From: VGJJ01 sp964480705
GTDB taxonomy: Archaea > Iainarchaeota > Iainarchaeia > Iainarchaeales > VGJJ01
Reading direction: 5' to 3'
DNA length: 51,210 nucleotides
NCBI GenBank assembly: GCA_964480705.1
Contig: CAYZPC010000008.1
Coordinates: forward strand, 1 to 51,210
Positions 23,481 to 31,103 of the stretch are shown here, one piece after another. Position 1 is the first letter of the stretch. Each line of letters begins with the position of its first letter. The translations under genes were made by a program, and so were the position numbers. The notes under the pieces were generated by a model, which worked only from the letters and a program-made list of their open reading frames with translations, made no database searches and was not told where the DNA came from.

Positions 23481-24017
23481 TTATATTTCGCGCGCTTTTT
23501 CATTCACGGGGCGGTAGGCTTTTCTCAAATACAGCAGTAATCCCACCGCTCGTACATTTGGATTTGTTTCCGAAAGTTGCAGTAAGTTTTTTTTCCATTT
23601 TTCATGCGAGCAGCGCGCATTCACAAACTCCACATAGTCATTTTTTTGCAGTAATATTTCCGCAAGAGATGGATATTGCATTGACACCGCCATCGCGGCC
23701 TCTTCGACTCCTTTTTCCAGCACTGTTTTTTCTAATTCAAACAATGTTCTCCGCGGCACGCGTTCGGATGGATTGACGAGCACGCTCACTTCTTCATTTT
23801 CGCTCGCATTTCGTCCTTTGGCCGCTTCTTCAGACATGCGCGAGAGGCGAATCATCTCGGTAAATGCCGACACTTTCGGATGTCGACCGTGCTGTCGTAC
23901 CAACCATTGGGTGCGCGCCTCCACATGCCCGTGCTGTGCCGGGCGTCTAAAATACGCGCGAATTCTTCCCAAAAACCCTCTTCGTTGGGGGGTGGGGCGA
24001 TTTATTCCTGTTTTCAT
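23481..24017 (-). CDS. basic orphan protein convergent with rfcL
   Basis: I do not recognise this 178-residue protein. It has an Arg-rich N-terminus (PTPQRRGFLGRIRAYFRRP) and a helical remainder including LLQLSETNPNVRAVGLLLYLRKAY. No membrane segment or metal site is seen. It ends directly against the rfcL stop with no spacer. Its start shares a TATA-like element (CTTTAAGG) with the divergent decarboxylase gene. It has the same style as the other basic orphans in the window. Confidence 0.55.
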   Translation of the reverse strand: MKTGINRPTPQRRGFLGRIRAYFRRPAQHGHVEARTQWLVRQHGRHPKVSAFTEMIRLSRMSEEAAKGRNASENEEVSVLVNPSERVPRRTLFELEKTVLEKGVEEAAMAVSMQYPSLAEILLQKNDYVEFVNARCSHEKWKKNLLQLSETNPNVRAVGLLLYLRKAYRPVNEKAREI

Positions 24018-24042
24018 CGCACTAAATGGGGTTCCGTATCGG

Positions 24043-24050
24043 CTTTAAGG
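24043..24050. promoter_or_regulatory. apparent shared TATA box of divergent genes
   Basis: CTTTAAGG is centred about 26 bp before the plus-strand ATG (24072) and about 29 bp before the minus-strand ATG (24017). Both genes would be leaderless. No other candidate box lies at the right distance. Confidence 0.5.
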
Positions 24051-24071
24051 GTTTGCTCAGGCAACCTTCCT

Positions 24072-25142
24072 ATGAATGCCCGCGATAAGCAGTGGTTGGC
24101 CGAGCTCGCCCTTGAACATGCGACTCCTTTTGGCGTGTTGATGCCCCGCATCGCTCAATCGCATTATTTTGAACTCGCTGACGCACTGCAGGGTGTTGCT
24201 TCGCGGGTGAGCATCTGTTATTCGGTCAAAACCAATCCTCATCCGGCTATTCTTCAATCGCTCCAAAAAATGGAATCGGGTTTCGAGTGCGTTTCCGGTC
24301 GAGAGTTGCTGGGAGTAAAATCTCTTCCCGGTCAAAAGATTTTCAACAGCTGTGCGTCCACCGATGCTGAAATTATGGAGGCGTTGTCTCAAAATGCGTT
24401 GATCATTTTAGATTCTCTCTCGCACGCCGAGCAAGTGGCTCGACTCGCAACAACTAAACCCTTGCGCGTGGGTTTGCGCGTGCGCTTAGATAACCATCGT
24501 TTTGGTTTTGCTCCCAGTGAGATTCGTAAAACCATTGAACACGTGGCCAATCTGGGTTTGCAGGTCGTTGTGCTTCACGGCCATCCGGGAACTAGCTGCA
24601 CGCTCAATTCGTATCGCAATTTTGTTTCACGCTTTGCGGCAGTGGTGCAGGATTATCCTTTCCTCGAGGGCGTGGACATTGGCGGCGGTCTCCCCGGCCG
24701 AACGAGTTTGATGGAGCGAAAAGAGAAGATTGAGCAATACATCGCTATCATTCGCGAGCAGCTGGGGGAGTTTCTCCGCACGCGCACCCTATATGTGGAA
24801 TCCGGCCGCTTCTTAGTGGAGGACACGCTTGTTTTTGTGTCGCGCGTGCAGCACCTCAAGCATGTGGATGGTCAATCCTTCGCGCTGCTGGATGCGGGCA
24901 TCAACATCCTTCCCCGCGTCACTATGAATCCATATCGTTTTTTTGCATTGGTTGAGCGGGAGGGAAAAAAATCCTCGGTTCGCTTGGGCGGCCCTTTAAT
25001 GTTTGGCTCGGATGAATTAGGTCAGATTCACGCGGTTTTAGAGAAAGGGGATTTGATTGCAGTGGAGAACGCGGGAGCGTATTGCACCGAAATGTCGTGG
25101 AATCTTTCCCGCGATGCGCCTAAAATTATTGTCGTGGAATAA
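24072..25142 (+). CDS. PLP-dependent fold III decarboxylase (ODC/DAPDC family)
   Basis: The family decarboxylates diaminopimelate, ornithine, arginine or carboxynorspermidine. Visible marks are the PLP lysine K53 in YSVKTNPHP, HGHPGT, the phosphate-binding VDIGGGLP near 205, VESGRF near 243, and a C-terminal ENAGAYCTEMS. The family Cys that sits in GPxCxSxD across the dimer interface is not seen; the site reads GPLMFGSDELG. Substrate specificity is therefore uncertain. The 356 residues are slightly short. I used ATG 24072, which fits the TATA-like box, rather than the long upstream frame. No lysine or polyamine genes are adjacent. Confidence 0.85.
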   Translation: MNARDKQWLAELALEHATPFGVLMPRIAQSHYFELADALQGVASRVSICYSVKTNPHPAILQSLQKMESGFECVSGRELLGVKSLPGQKIFNSCASTDAEIMEALSQNALIILDSLSHAEQVARLATTKPLRVGLRVRLDNHRFGFAPSEIRKTIEHVANLGLQVVVLHGHPGTSCTLNSYRNFVSRFAAVVQDYPFLEGVDIGGGLPGRTSLMERKEKIEQYIAIIREQLGEFLRTRTLYVESGRFLVEDTLVFVSRVQHLKHVDGQSFALLDAGINILPRVTMNPYRFFALVEREGKKSSVRLGGPLMFGSDELGQIHAVLEKGDLIAVENAGAYCTEMSWNLSRDAPKIIVVE

Positions 25143-25152
25143 TTTCCGTGTG

Positions 25153-25755
25153 CTAATTTTTTAGGTGTTTTTTTAGTATTTTTTCAAACTGTTTTCGTTT
25201 GGCTTCATTCTGTTTCCATTTTCGATTGGCAATCTTCACCCATTCGCTTACTGCTTTTTTGTCGGCAATCATTTTTCCACGCACCATGAGTGGAATGCTC
25301 ATGTTTTGCGTTCCAAATATTTCCATGAGTATTTTTTCGTCTTCAAAATGATGAACCCCGTATCGTTTAACGCCTGCTTCTTGGCACGCGCGGATGAGTT
25401 TTTTCACATTCTCCCAGGTGTTGGTGCCAATCACATATACAAATGCATCCTGCCTCAACCACAAATTTCCATTGCTTGAATACGCTTCAATCCCTTTCCA
25501 AACGTCCGAAAATTTCACGGTAGAGTGCCATTTTCGATAGAATACATTTTCTTTTTTGCTTTCATTTTCATTTAAGTCCATTAATGTGATGCGCCCCGAG
25601 CACGTGGATGTGGTGAAAAAGTTTGTTGTGCGTTCCATGAATTGGGAGATGCCAATCATGAGGGGGTCAATTTTCTTTTCGCGTATCGCCGTGTGGAGCG
25701 TTTGAGTGGCATTTGCTTTAATCGTGTCAAACTTTCTCATATTTTGCGTCATCAT
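25153..25755 (-). CDS. taw3: tRNA wybutosine-synthesizing protein 3 (TYW3 family)
   Basis: Taw3/TYW3 is an SAM-dependent methyltransferase of the wyosine pathway at G37 of tRNA-Phe. The family core is visible: FFTTSTCSGRITLMD, then KWHSTVKFSDVWKGI, LWLRQDAFVYVIG, and the C-terminal GVHHFEDEKILMEIFGTQNMSIPLM. The start is likely ATG 25755 or 25752, since the shared TATA-like element lies 24-28 bp away and the upstream frame overlaps the neighbouring gene. The product is about 200 residues. Taw2 lies close by on the same strand, separated by another methyltransferase gene. Confidence 0.9.
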   Translation of the reverse strand: MMTQNMRKFDTIKANATQTLHTAIREKKIDPLMIGISQFMERTTNFFTTSTCSGRITLMDLNENESKKENVFYRKWHSTVKFSDVWKGIEAYSSNGNLWLRQDAFVYVIGTNTWENVKKLIRACQEAGVKRYGVHHFEDEKILMEIFGTQNMSIPLMVRGKMIADKKAVSEWVKIANRKWKQNEAKRKQFEKILKKHLKN

Positions 25756-25775
25756 ACCTGCATCCAAGTGTTTGA

Positions 25776-25783
25776 TTTTATAA
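25776..25783. promoter_or_regulatory. apparent shared TATA box of taw3 and the methyltransferase
   Basis: TTTTATAA is centred 26-27 bp before plus-strand ATG 25806 and 24-25 bp before minus-strand ATG 25755. It is nearly palindromic, which suits use in both directions. Confidence 0.55.
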
Positions 25784-25805
25784 GCGGTTTCTCCGCAGTC
25801 ATAGT

Positions 25806-26582
25806 ATGCCTTCCCGCCCTGCTCCTGCACCTAAGTCTCCTGATAAGAAAGACTCCGTCTATTGGGACTATTGGAATGAGATGGTCAAAGCCTCGGTTTG
25901 GCGCGAATCGAAAGAGTTGCCGGCCATTGCGGAGGCCGCTCAAATCCAAGGTAAGCACGTCATGGACGTGGGCTGCGGCCCCGGTCGCCTCATTATCCCT
26001 TTCTCTAAACTCGCTGCCACCATTACTGCTGTTGATGAGTCCGATTGGACGGTAAACGCCGTGGGCAAAATGATTCGCGAGAACCGGTTGGGCGACACCG
26101 TTCAAGTCGCTCAAGCTCCTTTAGTGGGGTTGCCTTTCGATGACGGCGTATCCGAGTCCACGTATTGTATGTGGATTATTCATCACGACAAATCGCGCTG
26201 GGATAAAATCGTCAAAGAAATGGTCCGCGTCACACGCGCAGGAAGCCCCATCGTGGTGGGTTTTTCTTCCGGCGAGGGAGATTTGCCTAAAATGGAAGAG
26301 CTTTCCAAGCCCGCGCACGTGCAAAAATGCAAAGAGTTTGATGTTCTTTTTCCAAAATGGTGCAAAGAGCAAGATTGGCAGGTGGAAATCAAAAAAGTTC
26401 CTCTTTTGTTTGAATTCAAATCCCCGGAGTGGGCGTTTGAGGTTTTTTCCAACACATTCGTGAGAAGGGACATTACGAACGAACAAAAAGCCGCTCTCAT
26501 GGCATTTTTGAAACAGCACGTGAAGAATGGAAAATGTGTCATCACGCAAGAGTTGCGCTTGTATATTATTCGCGAGAACTAG
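25806..26582 (+). CDS. class I SAM-dependent methyltransferase
   Basis: The SAM-binding motif I HVMDVGCGPGRLI is at about residues 51-63, with an acidic motif II (ITAVDES) and a later YCMWIIHHDKSRW resembling the motif IV region of small-molecule or tRNA methyltransferases. The 258-residue protein has no recognised extra domain. It diverges from taw3 and is convergent with taw2, so a role in tRNA modification is possible, but the sequence itself does not show the substrate. A promoter box shared with taw3 suggests co-expression. Confidence 0.78.
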   Translation: MPSRPAPAPKSPDKKDSVYWDYWNEMVKASVWRESKELPAIAEAAQIQGKHVMDVGCGPGRLIIPFSKLAATITAVDESDWTVNAVGKMIRENRLGDTVQVAQAPLVGLPFDDGVSESTYCMWIIHHDKSRWDKIVKEMVRVTRAGSPIVVGFSSGEGDLPKMEELSKPAHVQKCKEFDVLFPKWCKEQDWQVEIKKVPLLFEFKSPEWAFEVFSNTFVRRDITNEQKAALMAFLKQHVKNGKCVITQELRLYIIREN

Positions 26583-26609
26583 TTTGCAGTAGAAATTTAG
26601 TTGAATTAT

Positions 26610-27491
26610 TTATTCGTCCTTCGCGGCACCCTCGTCTTTGGTAATGGGCGTCGCACGAATGTCTAACACATAGTGCCATTTTCTTGGCGCCATACTTTTG
26701 ACTTGCTGCGCGTGAATCAACTCAACGCTCCATCCCATTTCCTCTCCCTGCGCGCGCACTTCGTGAAATAATTCCTCATACTTTCCTTCCTCGCACACTC
26801 CTTCATAGTGTAACACACCCCCTCGTGTTTTGAGTGTGTGAAACGCTGCTGGCAATGCAAACACGGGCGACGGAAAATATCCCAAAATAATTCGATCCGC
26901 GATTCTTCCCAGCATGGGTGCCACTTCCTCACACTTCCCGTGTAACACGGTCATTTTTTCTTCGGAAATTTTATTGAGGGCGCGGTTCACGCGCAATGCG
27001 TCAATCGAATCCGGGTTGGCATCAATGGCATACACGTGCATTGGTTGCGCGTGTTTGGAAATGGGGATGCTCCAGTATCCTATTCCTGCAAAAAAGTCCA
27101 CCACCACTTCTCCTCGTTTAACCAGTTCATACATTCGTTTGCGTTCATTCATGTTTCCCATGGACCACATGAGCTTACTCACATCAAATCGAAACACGCA
27201 TCCGTGTTCGTGATGATCGACCAGTAAATTGTTTTCTCCCGCCACGTATTCTATTTTGGGCTGCCTAAATTCCGAGTCAATTTTTCCGGTGTTCACGCAC
27301 GCGGTTTTTACTCCCGGAACGCATGCAATGGCAGCTTCTCCAATTATTTTCGTGTAGGGTGTGAGTTCTTTTCTCAATCGCAGAATGACCACGTGTCCTA
27401 ATCGCTGGAACGAGTTCGGAAGCAGGTGTTTTTCGTCTTCTGTCAGGGCGTGGGCGAGTTTCTCTTGAAGCTGTACTTTGAATGAGGGCAT
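26610..27491 (-). CDS. taw2: tRNA wybutosine synthesis enzyme Taw2 (Trm5/TYW2 fold)
   Basis: Taw2 transfers the aminocarboxypropyl group from SAM to the wyosine precursor on tRNA-Phe. The SAM site reads VVVDFFAGIGYWSIPI, followed by VYAIDANPDSIDAL and a conserved N-terminal VRxRxE-like part. At the motif where Trm5 has Asn-Pro-Pro or Asn-Leu-Pro, this protein has IILGYFPSP, the TYW2-like form, so I favour Taw2 over the methyltransferase Trm5. The 293 residues match archaeal members. The shared TATA-like box at 27513 is 25-26 bp from its ATG. Confidence 0.85.
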   Translation of the reverse strand: MPSFKVQLQEKLAHALTEDEKHLLPNSFQRLGHVVILRLRKELTPYTKIIGEAAIACVPGVKTACVNTGKIDSEFRQPKIEYVAGENNLLVDHHEHGCVFRFDVSKLMWSMGNMNERKRMYELVKRGEVVVDFFAGIGYWSIPISKHAQPMHVYAIDANPDSIDALRVNRALNKISEEKMTVLHGKCEEVAPMLGRIADRIILGYFPSPVFALPAAFHTLKTRGGVLHYEGVCEEGKYEELFHEVRAQGEEMGWSVELIHAQQVKSMAPRKWHYVLDIRATPITKDEGAAKDE

Positions 27492-27512
27492 ATTCTTTTC
27501 CCATCCTTTGCA

Positions 27513-27520
27513 TTTATCAA
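27513..27520. promoter_or_regulatory. apparent shared TATA box of taw2 and the PIN-domain gene
   Basis: TTTATCAA is centred exactly midway between minus-strand ATG 27491 and plus-strand ATG 27542, about 25.5 bp from each. Both genes would be leaderless. Confidence 0.55.
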
Positions 27521-27541
27521 CTTTAACGCTTTCTCCTTTTG

Positions 27542-27961
27542 ATGCACATTATTCTTGATTCCGCCGTGTTCATCAACGCCACCTCGTTTCCTTTTTCGGC
27601 AAAGGACACCTATTATCTCACGCTCGCGTGCGATGCCGAGGTGAAGGAAAATCTCGCCCGCTTGCGTCTGGAGGCGGCTTCTTCCCAGTATTCCTTTCAC
27701 TTTCAAGACCCCTGCATGGCGACCATTCAAATTGTTCAATCCCTCGCTCGGAAATATGGTGTTTCTCGCCTCTCGCGCGCGGATGAAAGCCTGATTGGTC
27801 TCGCATTAGAACTTGTTGAGCGTGGAGAAAAAGTGAAAGTGTACACGGACGATTATTCGATTCAAAACCTCCTCAAATGGAGAAAAATCCCCTTCTCAGG
27901 GGTGTTGCAGTCAGGCATCAAAAAAGCCAAAACTTTCGCTAAAAAGCGAACCTCTACATAA
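27542..27961 (+). CDS. nob1: Nob1-like PIN domain endonuclease, zinc ribbon missing
   Basis: Nob1 cuts the 3' end of small-subunit rRNA. The protein (139 residues) has the PIN-fold acidic residues: D in ILDSAVFIN, the SRADESLIGLALEL pattern, and the Nob1-like VYTDDYSIQNLL with paired Asp residues. Archaeal Nob1 usually ends in a Cys4 zinc ribbon, but here the frame stops after a basic KKAKTFAKKRTST. The gene could be a truncated Nob1 or a relative with another substrate. I chose ATG 27542 rather than the TTG before it because of the shared TATA-like box. Confidence 0.72.
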   Translation: MHIILDSAVFINATSFPFSAKDTYYLTLACDAEVKENLARLRLEAASSQYSFHFQDPCMATIQIVQSLARKYGVSRLSRADESLIGLALELVERGEKVKVYTDDYSIQNLLKWRKIPFSGVLQSGIKKAKTFAKKRTST

Positions 27962-27996
27962 GGTGGTTTTATGCTTTTCCATCAGAGTATTGGTGT

Positions 27997-28224
27997 ATGC
28001 TCCCCGGCCTCTTTGGTTTCTCGCTCATTTTCGAGCTGATTGTGCTATACTACGCTCTCAACCTCTGGCTCACAAACGTGGATAAACGCTGGGTCTACTT
28101 GATTTTGATTCTTCTTGCTCTAATGCACTGGTCTGATTTCTCCGGTCCAACGTGGGTGGATATTTTTAGTGGTCGATACGATATTTTTTGGCGCGAAATT
28201 TTGAGCAATTTTGGTTTTAGATAA
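27997..28224 (+). CDS. small membrane protein
   Basis: This 75-residue protein has two hydrophobic segments (about residues 5-25 and 32-47) and a Trp/Tyr-rich end (WSDFSGPTWVDIFSGRYDIFW). I recognise no family. A TTTTATGC element lies about 28 bp before the ATG, supporting a real leaderless gene. It ends directly against the convergent 28225 orphan with no spacer. Function unknown. Confidence 0.5.
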   Translation: MLPGLFGFSLIFELIVLYYALNLWLTNVDKRWVYLILILLALMHWSDFSGPTWVDIFSGRYDIFWREILSNFGFR

Positions 28225-28848
28225 TTATTTTCTCCGGACGCCTGGTCGAGGTCTTCCAGCGATTACTCTCCATGTGCGCACTGCATTCACTTTCAATGCT
28301 CTCTGCATGCGAGTCATTTTTTGATTTACTGAAGGCTTTCTTTTTTCCTTTTTTTCTTCAATCACTAGTTTACGTATATTTTTATGCCGCGTTTTTTCTC
28401 GTGCAGCTTCTGCTTTTTGTTTTTGCAAGCGGTGGTGCCTTTCTCGCGTAACCTGAATAATTCGTCTCACTTCTCGGTTTACTCTCTTTCCGATTAGTCT
28501 CTGCAATGCATCCTTTCCAAGGGCATTCTCATATTCTTTATTGGTGAATTGAATATTTTCCCGCGTCACGATAGGAACAAAACCTTCTCCCTTGGGTTGT
28601 AATCGTATCTCCACACTCACATATGCGAATGTCCCGTCCCGCAATTGTTTCTCATGAATGGCTCGTTCCATACGCGGGCTTTGAATAAAGAATCCGTTTT
28701 TTGGTGCAGTTCCTACTGCCAAGATGAATGCTTTTGTAATAACAACATCCGGGCTATCTCCCGGCATCGGATATCTCTCCGGATAATACGTCTGCGTCGG
28801 TGGAGTAATGATTACGATTCCCCGACTTACTGGTGCGCGTGATTTCAT
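28225..28848 (-). CDS. basic orphan protein
   Basis: I do not recognise this 207-residue protein. The first half looks folded and beta-rich (RGIVIITPPTQTYY, FAYVSVEIRLQPKGEGFVPIV). The second half is a long, highly basic helix or disordered tail (VTRERHHRLQKQKAEAAREK) ending RPGVRRK. A TATATAAT element on the minus strand is centred about 26 bp upstream, giving a leaderless single-gene unit. The basic tail suggests nucleic-acid or ribosome binding, which is an inference. It shares the style of the other orphans. Confidence 0.58.
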   Translation of the reverse strand: MKSRAPVSRGIVIITPPTQTYYPERYPMPGDSPDVVITKAFILAVGTAPKNGFFIQSPRMERAIHEKQLRDGTFAYVSVEIRLQPKGEGFVPIVTRENIQFTNKEYENALGKDALQRLIGKRVNREVRRIIQVTRERHHRLQKQKAEAAREKTRHKNIRKLVIEEKKEKRKPSVNQKMTRMQRALKVNAVRTWRVIAGRPRPGVRRK

Positions 28849-28880
28849 CTATCTTGATTGGGTCTGCGCGCTATATAATG

Positions 28881-29369
28881 TTATTTTTTTCCGGGCGTAT
28901 TCCAATAACTCAGCAGCACGCCCATGATGATTACATTGGCAATGATTTGCAAACCCAATTCGGGACTTGTTCCCGTAAATAGTTCGGGTCTAAACACGAT
29001 GTTTTCGCGTGCGGATAGTTCGCGTAAAAATTGGTGGATGAGCGTTCCCATCACCACAAACAACACGGCTGAAATATCATTTTTTTGTTTAGGGTATACG
29101 GCATCATACGCTAGCACCGTCACCGCCGCTGCCATGGCATATGAGATAAAGTCCCATTCGTTTAACGAACTCACGAGGAGCGCGCTCAGCGCACTCACCG
29201 CAACCCCCACTACAATTCCTGATTCGGCATTATACAAAATACTCGCAATAATAGCAAATGGAATCACCAGCACCACCATCGGAAGTCCATTCACACTGAG
29301 TGGGGATAGCAGCGCGGTTCCCACTCCTGCTAGCACGCTCAGCATCAGCAAACTTGGCTTCTCCGCCAT
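28881..29369 (-). CDS. multi-spanning membrane protein, unknown
   Basis: This protein of 162 residues is almost entirely hydrophobic, with about five membrane segments and no recognisable motif (MAEKPSLLMLSVLAGVGTALL, GVAVSALSALLVSSL). A GGAGG sequence 12 bp before the ATG lies at the end of the upstream gene, typical of operon-internal starts here. It follows the signal-peptide/ectodomain gene at 29375 by 5 bp, so the two products probably act together in the membrane. Confidence 0.55.
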   Translation of the reverse strand: MAEKPSLLMLSVLAGVGTALLSPLSVNGLPMVVLVIPFAIIASILYNAESGIVVGVAVSALSALLVSSLNEWDFISYAMAAAVTVLAYDAVYPKQKNDISAVLFVVMGTLIHQFLRELSARENIVFRPELFTGTSPELGLQIIANVIIMGVLLSYWNTPGKK

Positions 29370-29374
29370 GGGGG

Positions 29375-30226
29375 TTATTCCTCCGTTCCCAAGTCAGCGT
29401 CAATATCCTGCTTTGGCTTGGTTTTGAATTCCGAGTGTTCAATCACATATTCTTCAATTTTTTTGGAAAACGTTTCGCGATTGAGTGCGACATACAATCC
29501 AATGACTCCCACCATGGCGATAATGAGGATAAACAGCGGGCTCTGCTGAAAATTTTGCACAATCTGCCCTAAATCAATGGGGTCGGCAATGGGAGTAAAC
29601 AGCAAGTATTCGATGCGCAGGGCATTTGTTTGAATGTTGGTGAGTGTCACCACTCCATTCACCGCGCTCACTCCCTGCGGGAGGAGCGTAGCATCCACTA
29701 CCGCGCTGCTTGGAAAATGAAATTTGATTTGCGTGTTAGATGGAATTCGTATGTTCGCACTCTCGATAAAATCAACCAATGCAATTTCAGTAATTTTCCA
29801 TCGCGTGCTTCTTCCCTGCGAATCAGTCGTAATCTCCTGCACTAATCCAGTGGGATACGCGTATGACATGGTGAGCGTGGGTTCTCCATTCGCAGTCCGG
29901 TTGAGTAAAAATTCTACGTTTCGAACTTGTCCCACAGATCCAATGTGCGGGCTCACGAATGGATAATCTTCTTTCCATTCTTCCACACTCGGGTTGTTTT
30001 CCACAAAGTCTTTTTCAAATTGGGCTGCTTCTCCTGCTAAAAAATTGAAAAAAAATCGTTCTTCAACAGTCGCAGAACCATTTTCGCTGACAAACACATC
30101 AATACCATGAAATCCTATTCGTTTCTCCGTGACGCGATTAACGACTTCTTGCGCACCCACACTCGCGGAGAGTATCATCATGAGTGCCGCGACGGCTAGT
30201 ATTCCTTTGATTGCGCGCCCAACCAT
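29375..30226 (-). CDS. exported single-pass membrane protein, unknown
   Basis: The N-terminus (MVGRAIKGILAVAALMMILSASVGA) is a signal peptide ending in a plausible signal peptidase site. The following 200 residues form a beta-rich ectodomain beginning IDVFVSENGSATVEERFFF, which resembles the N-terminal part of DUF2207-like membrane proteins. A membrane helix at about 232-250 and a charged cytoplasmic tail follow. A GTTTTTAATG element about 27 bp upstream on the plus-strand view fits a leaderless start. It heads a two-gene unit with a multi-spanning partner. Confidence 0.58.
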   Translation of the reverse strand: MVGRAIKGILAVAALMMILSASVGAQEVVNRVTEKRIGFHGIDVFVSENGSATVEERFFFNFLAGEAAQFEKDFVENNPSVEEWKEDYPFVSPHIGSVGQVRNVEFLLNRTANGEPTLTMSYAYPTGLVQEITTDSQGRSTRWKITEIALVDFIESANIRIPSNTQIKFHFPSSAVVDATLLPQGVSAVNGVVTLTNIQTNALRIEYLLFTPIADPIDLGQIVQNFQQSPLFILIIAMVGVIGLYVALNRETFSKKIEEYVIEHSEFKTKPKQDIDADLGTEE

Positions 30227-30385
30227 ACGCTAAGATAGTATCTCCACTCGTTTTTAATGCGTGGGGGTGTTATCCGCATAGCCGGTGGGGTCGCGCGCAC
30301 TGTCGCGCTGTCTTCTTTTCCATTCGCCTGTTTTGATGCGTGCGTTCTCGTTCATTTTTATACTTGAAAATCGTATGCAGTATGC

Positions 30386-31087
30386 ATGCACGTTCGCTTT
30401 CTCGGTCATTCTTCCTTTCTTCTTGAATTTGCCGACTCAACAGTGTTAATTGACCCGTGTATTCATTGTGTTTCCTTCGGCCAGAGCGACCGTCGCGTTC
30501 CTTCTCCCATTAAGATGGAGGATTTGCCCAAAATTTCGCTTATTCTCATTACCCACGAGCACGAGGACCATTTTGATAAGAAGGTCATTGAGTTCCTCGC
30601 CGCGCGCGATAACACATGTGTAGCGGCCCACGATTCTGTTTTGAGTGAGTTGAACATTCCCGCGCGCTGCAAGCGTGCCGTAAACTCGGACATGCTTCTC
30701 AATTTGCGCGGTGTTCACGTGCGCGTTGAAGTGGCACACCACCCTCAAGCGTTTTACCCCATGGCGTATGTGGTCACAGGCGATGGTATTTCCGTTTATC
30801 ATGCAGGAGACTCAGATTTGATTGAGGAATTTTCTCCTGATTTTAATGCGCATGTCGCTTTGCTTCCCATTGGGGGAAATATTACGATGGACATTGTTGA
30901 TGCTGTGAAGGCCACGAAAGTCCTCAAACCAGACGTCGTGATTCCCATGCACTATAACACGTTTGACATTTGCCAAGCCTCTCCGGAGGAGTTTGCCAAG
31001 AAAATTGAAAAAAGTAATTTGAAAACCCGTCCCGTGGTGTTGGCGCCTAATGAGCGGTTCGAGTTTACTCTTCCTAAAGTGGTATAA
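30386..31087 (+). CDS. metallo-beta-lactamase fold hydrolase (UPF0173/UlaG-like)
   Basis: The N-terminal MHVRFLGHSSFLLEF and the metal motif THEHEDHFD (H-x-H-x-D-H) near residue 55 mark this 233-residue protein as a member of the UlaG/UPF0173 branch. Further ligands appear in VEVAHHPQAFYPM, YHAGDSD and IPMHYNTFD. The family hydrolyses phosphoester or lactone bonds, and the substrate is unknown in archaea. A TTTTTATACTTG element lies about 26 bp before the ATG. It is convergent with RNase Z, another protein of the same superfamily. Confidence 0.85.
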   Translation: MHVRFLGHSSFLLEFADSTVLIDPCIHCVSFGQSDRRVPSPIKMEDLPKISLILITHEHEDHFDKKVIEFLAARDNTCVAAHDSVLSELNIPARCKRAVNSDMLLNLRGVHVRVEVAHHPQAFYPMAYVVTGDGISVYHAGDSDLIEEFSPDFNAHVALLPIGGNITMDIVDAVKATKVLKPDVVIPMHYNTFDICQASPEEFAKKIEKSNLKTRPVVLAPNERFEFTLPKVV

Positions 31088-31103
31088 TTTTTTCTAAAAT
31101 AGT

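Noticed and set aside
23880..24071. Upstream extension of the decarboxylase
   Set aside because: It overlaps an orphan gene on the other strand and lacks family similarity; the promoter fits 24072.
30256..30366. 36-codon frame in the gap before the UlaG-like gene
   Set aside because: It has no Shine-Dalgarno site or family features and lies across both divergent promoters.
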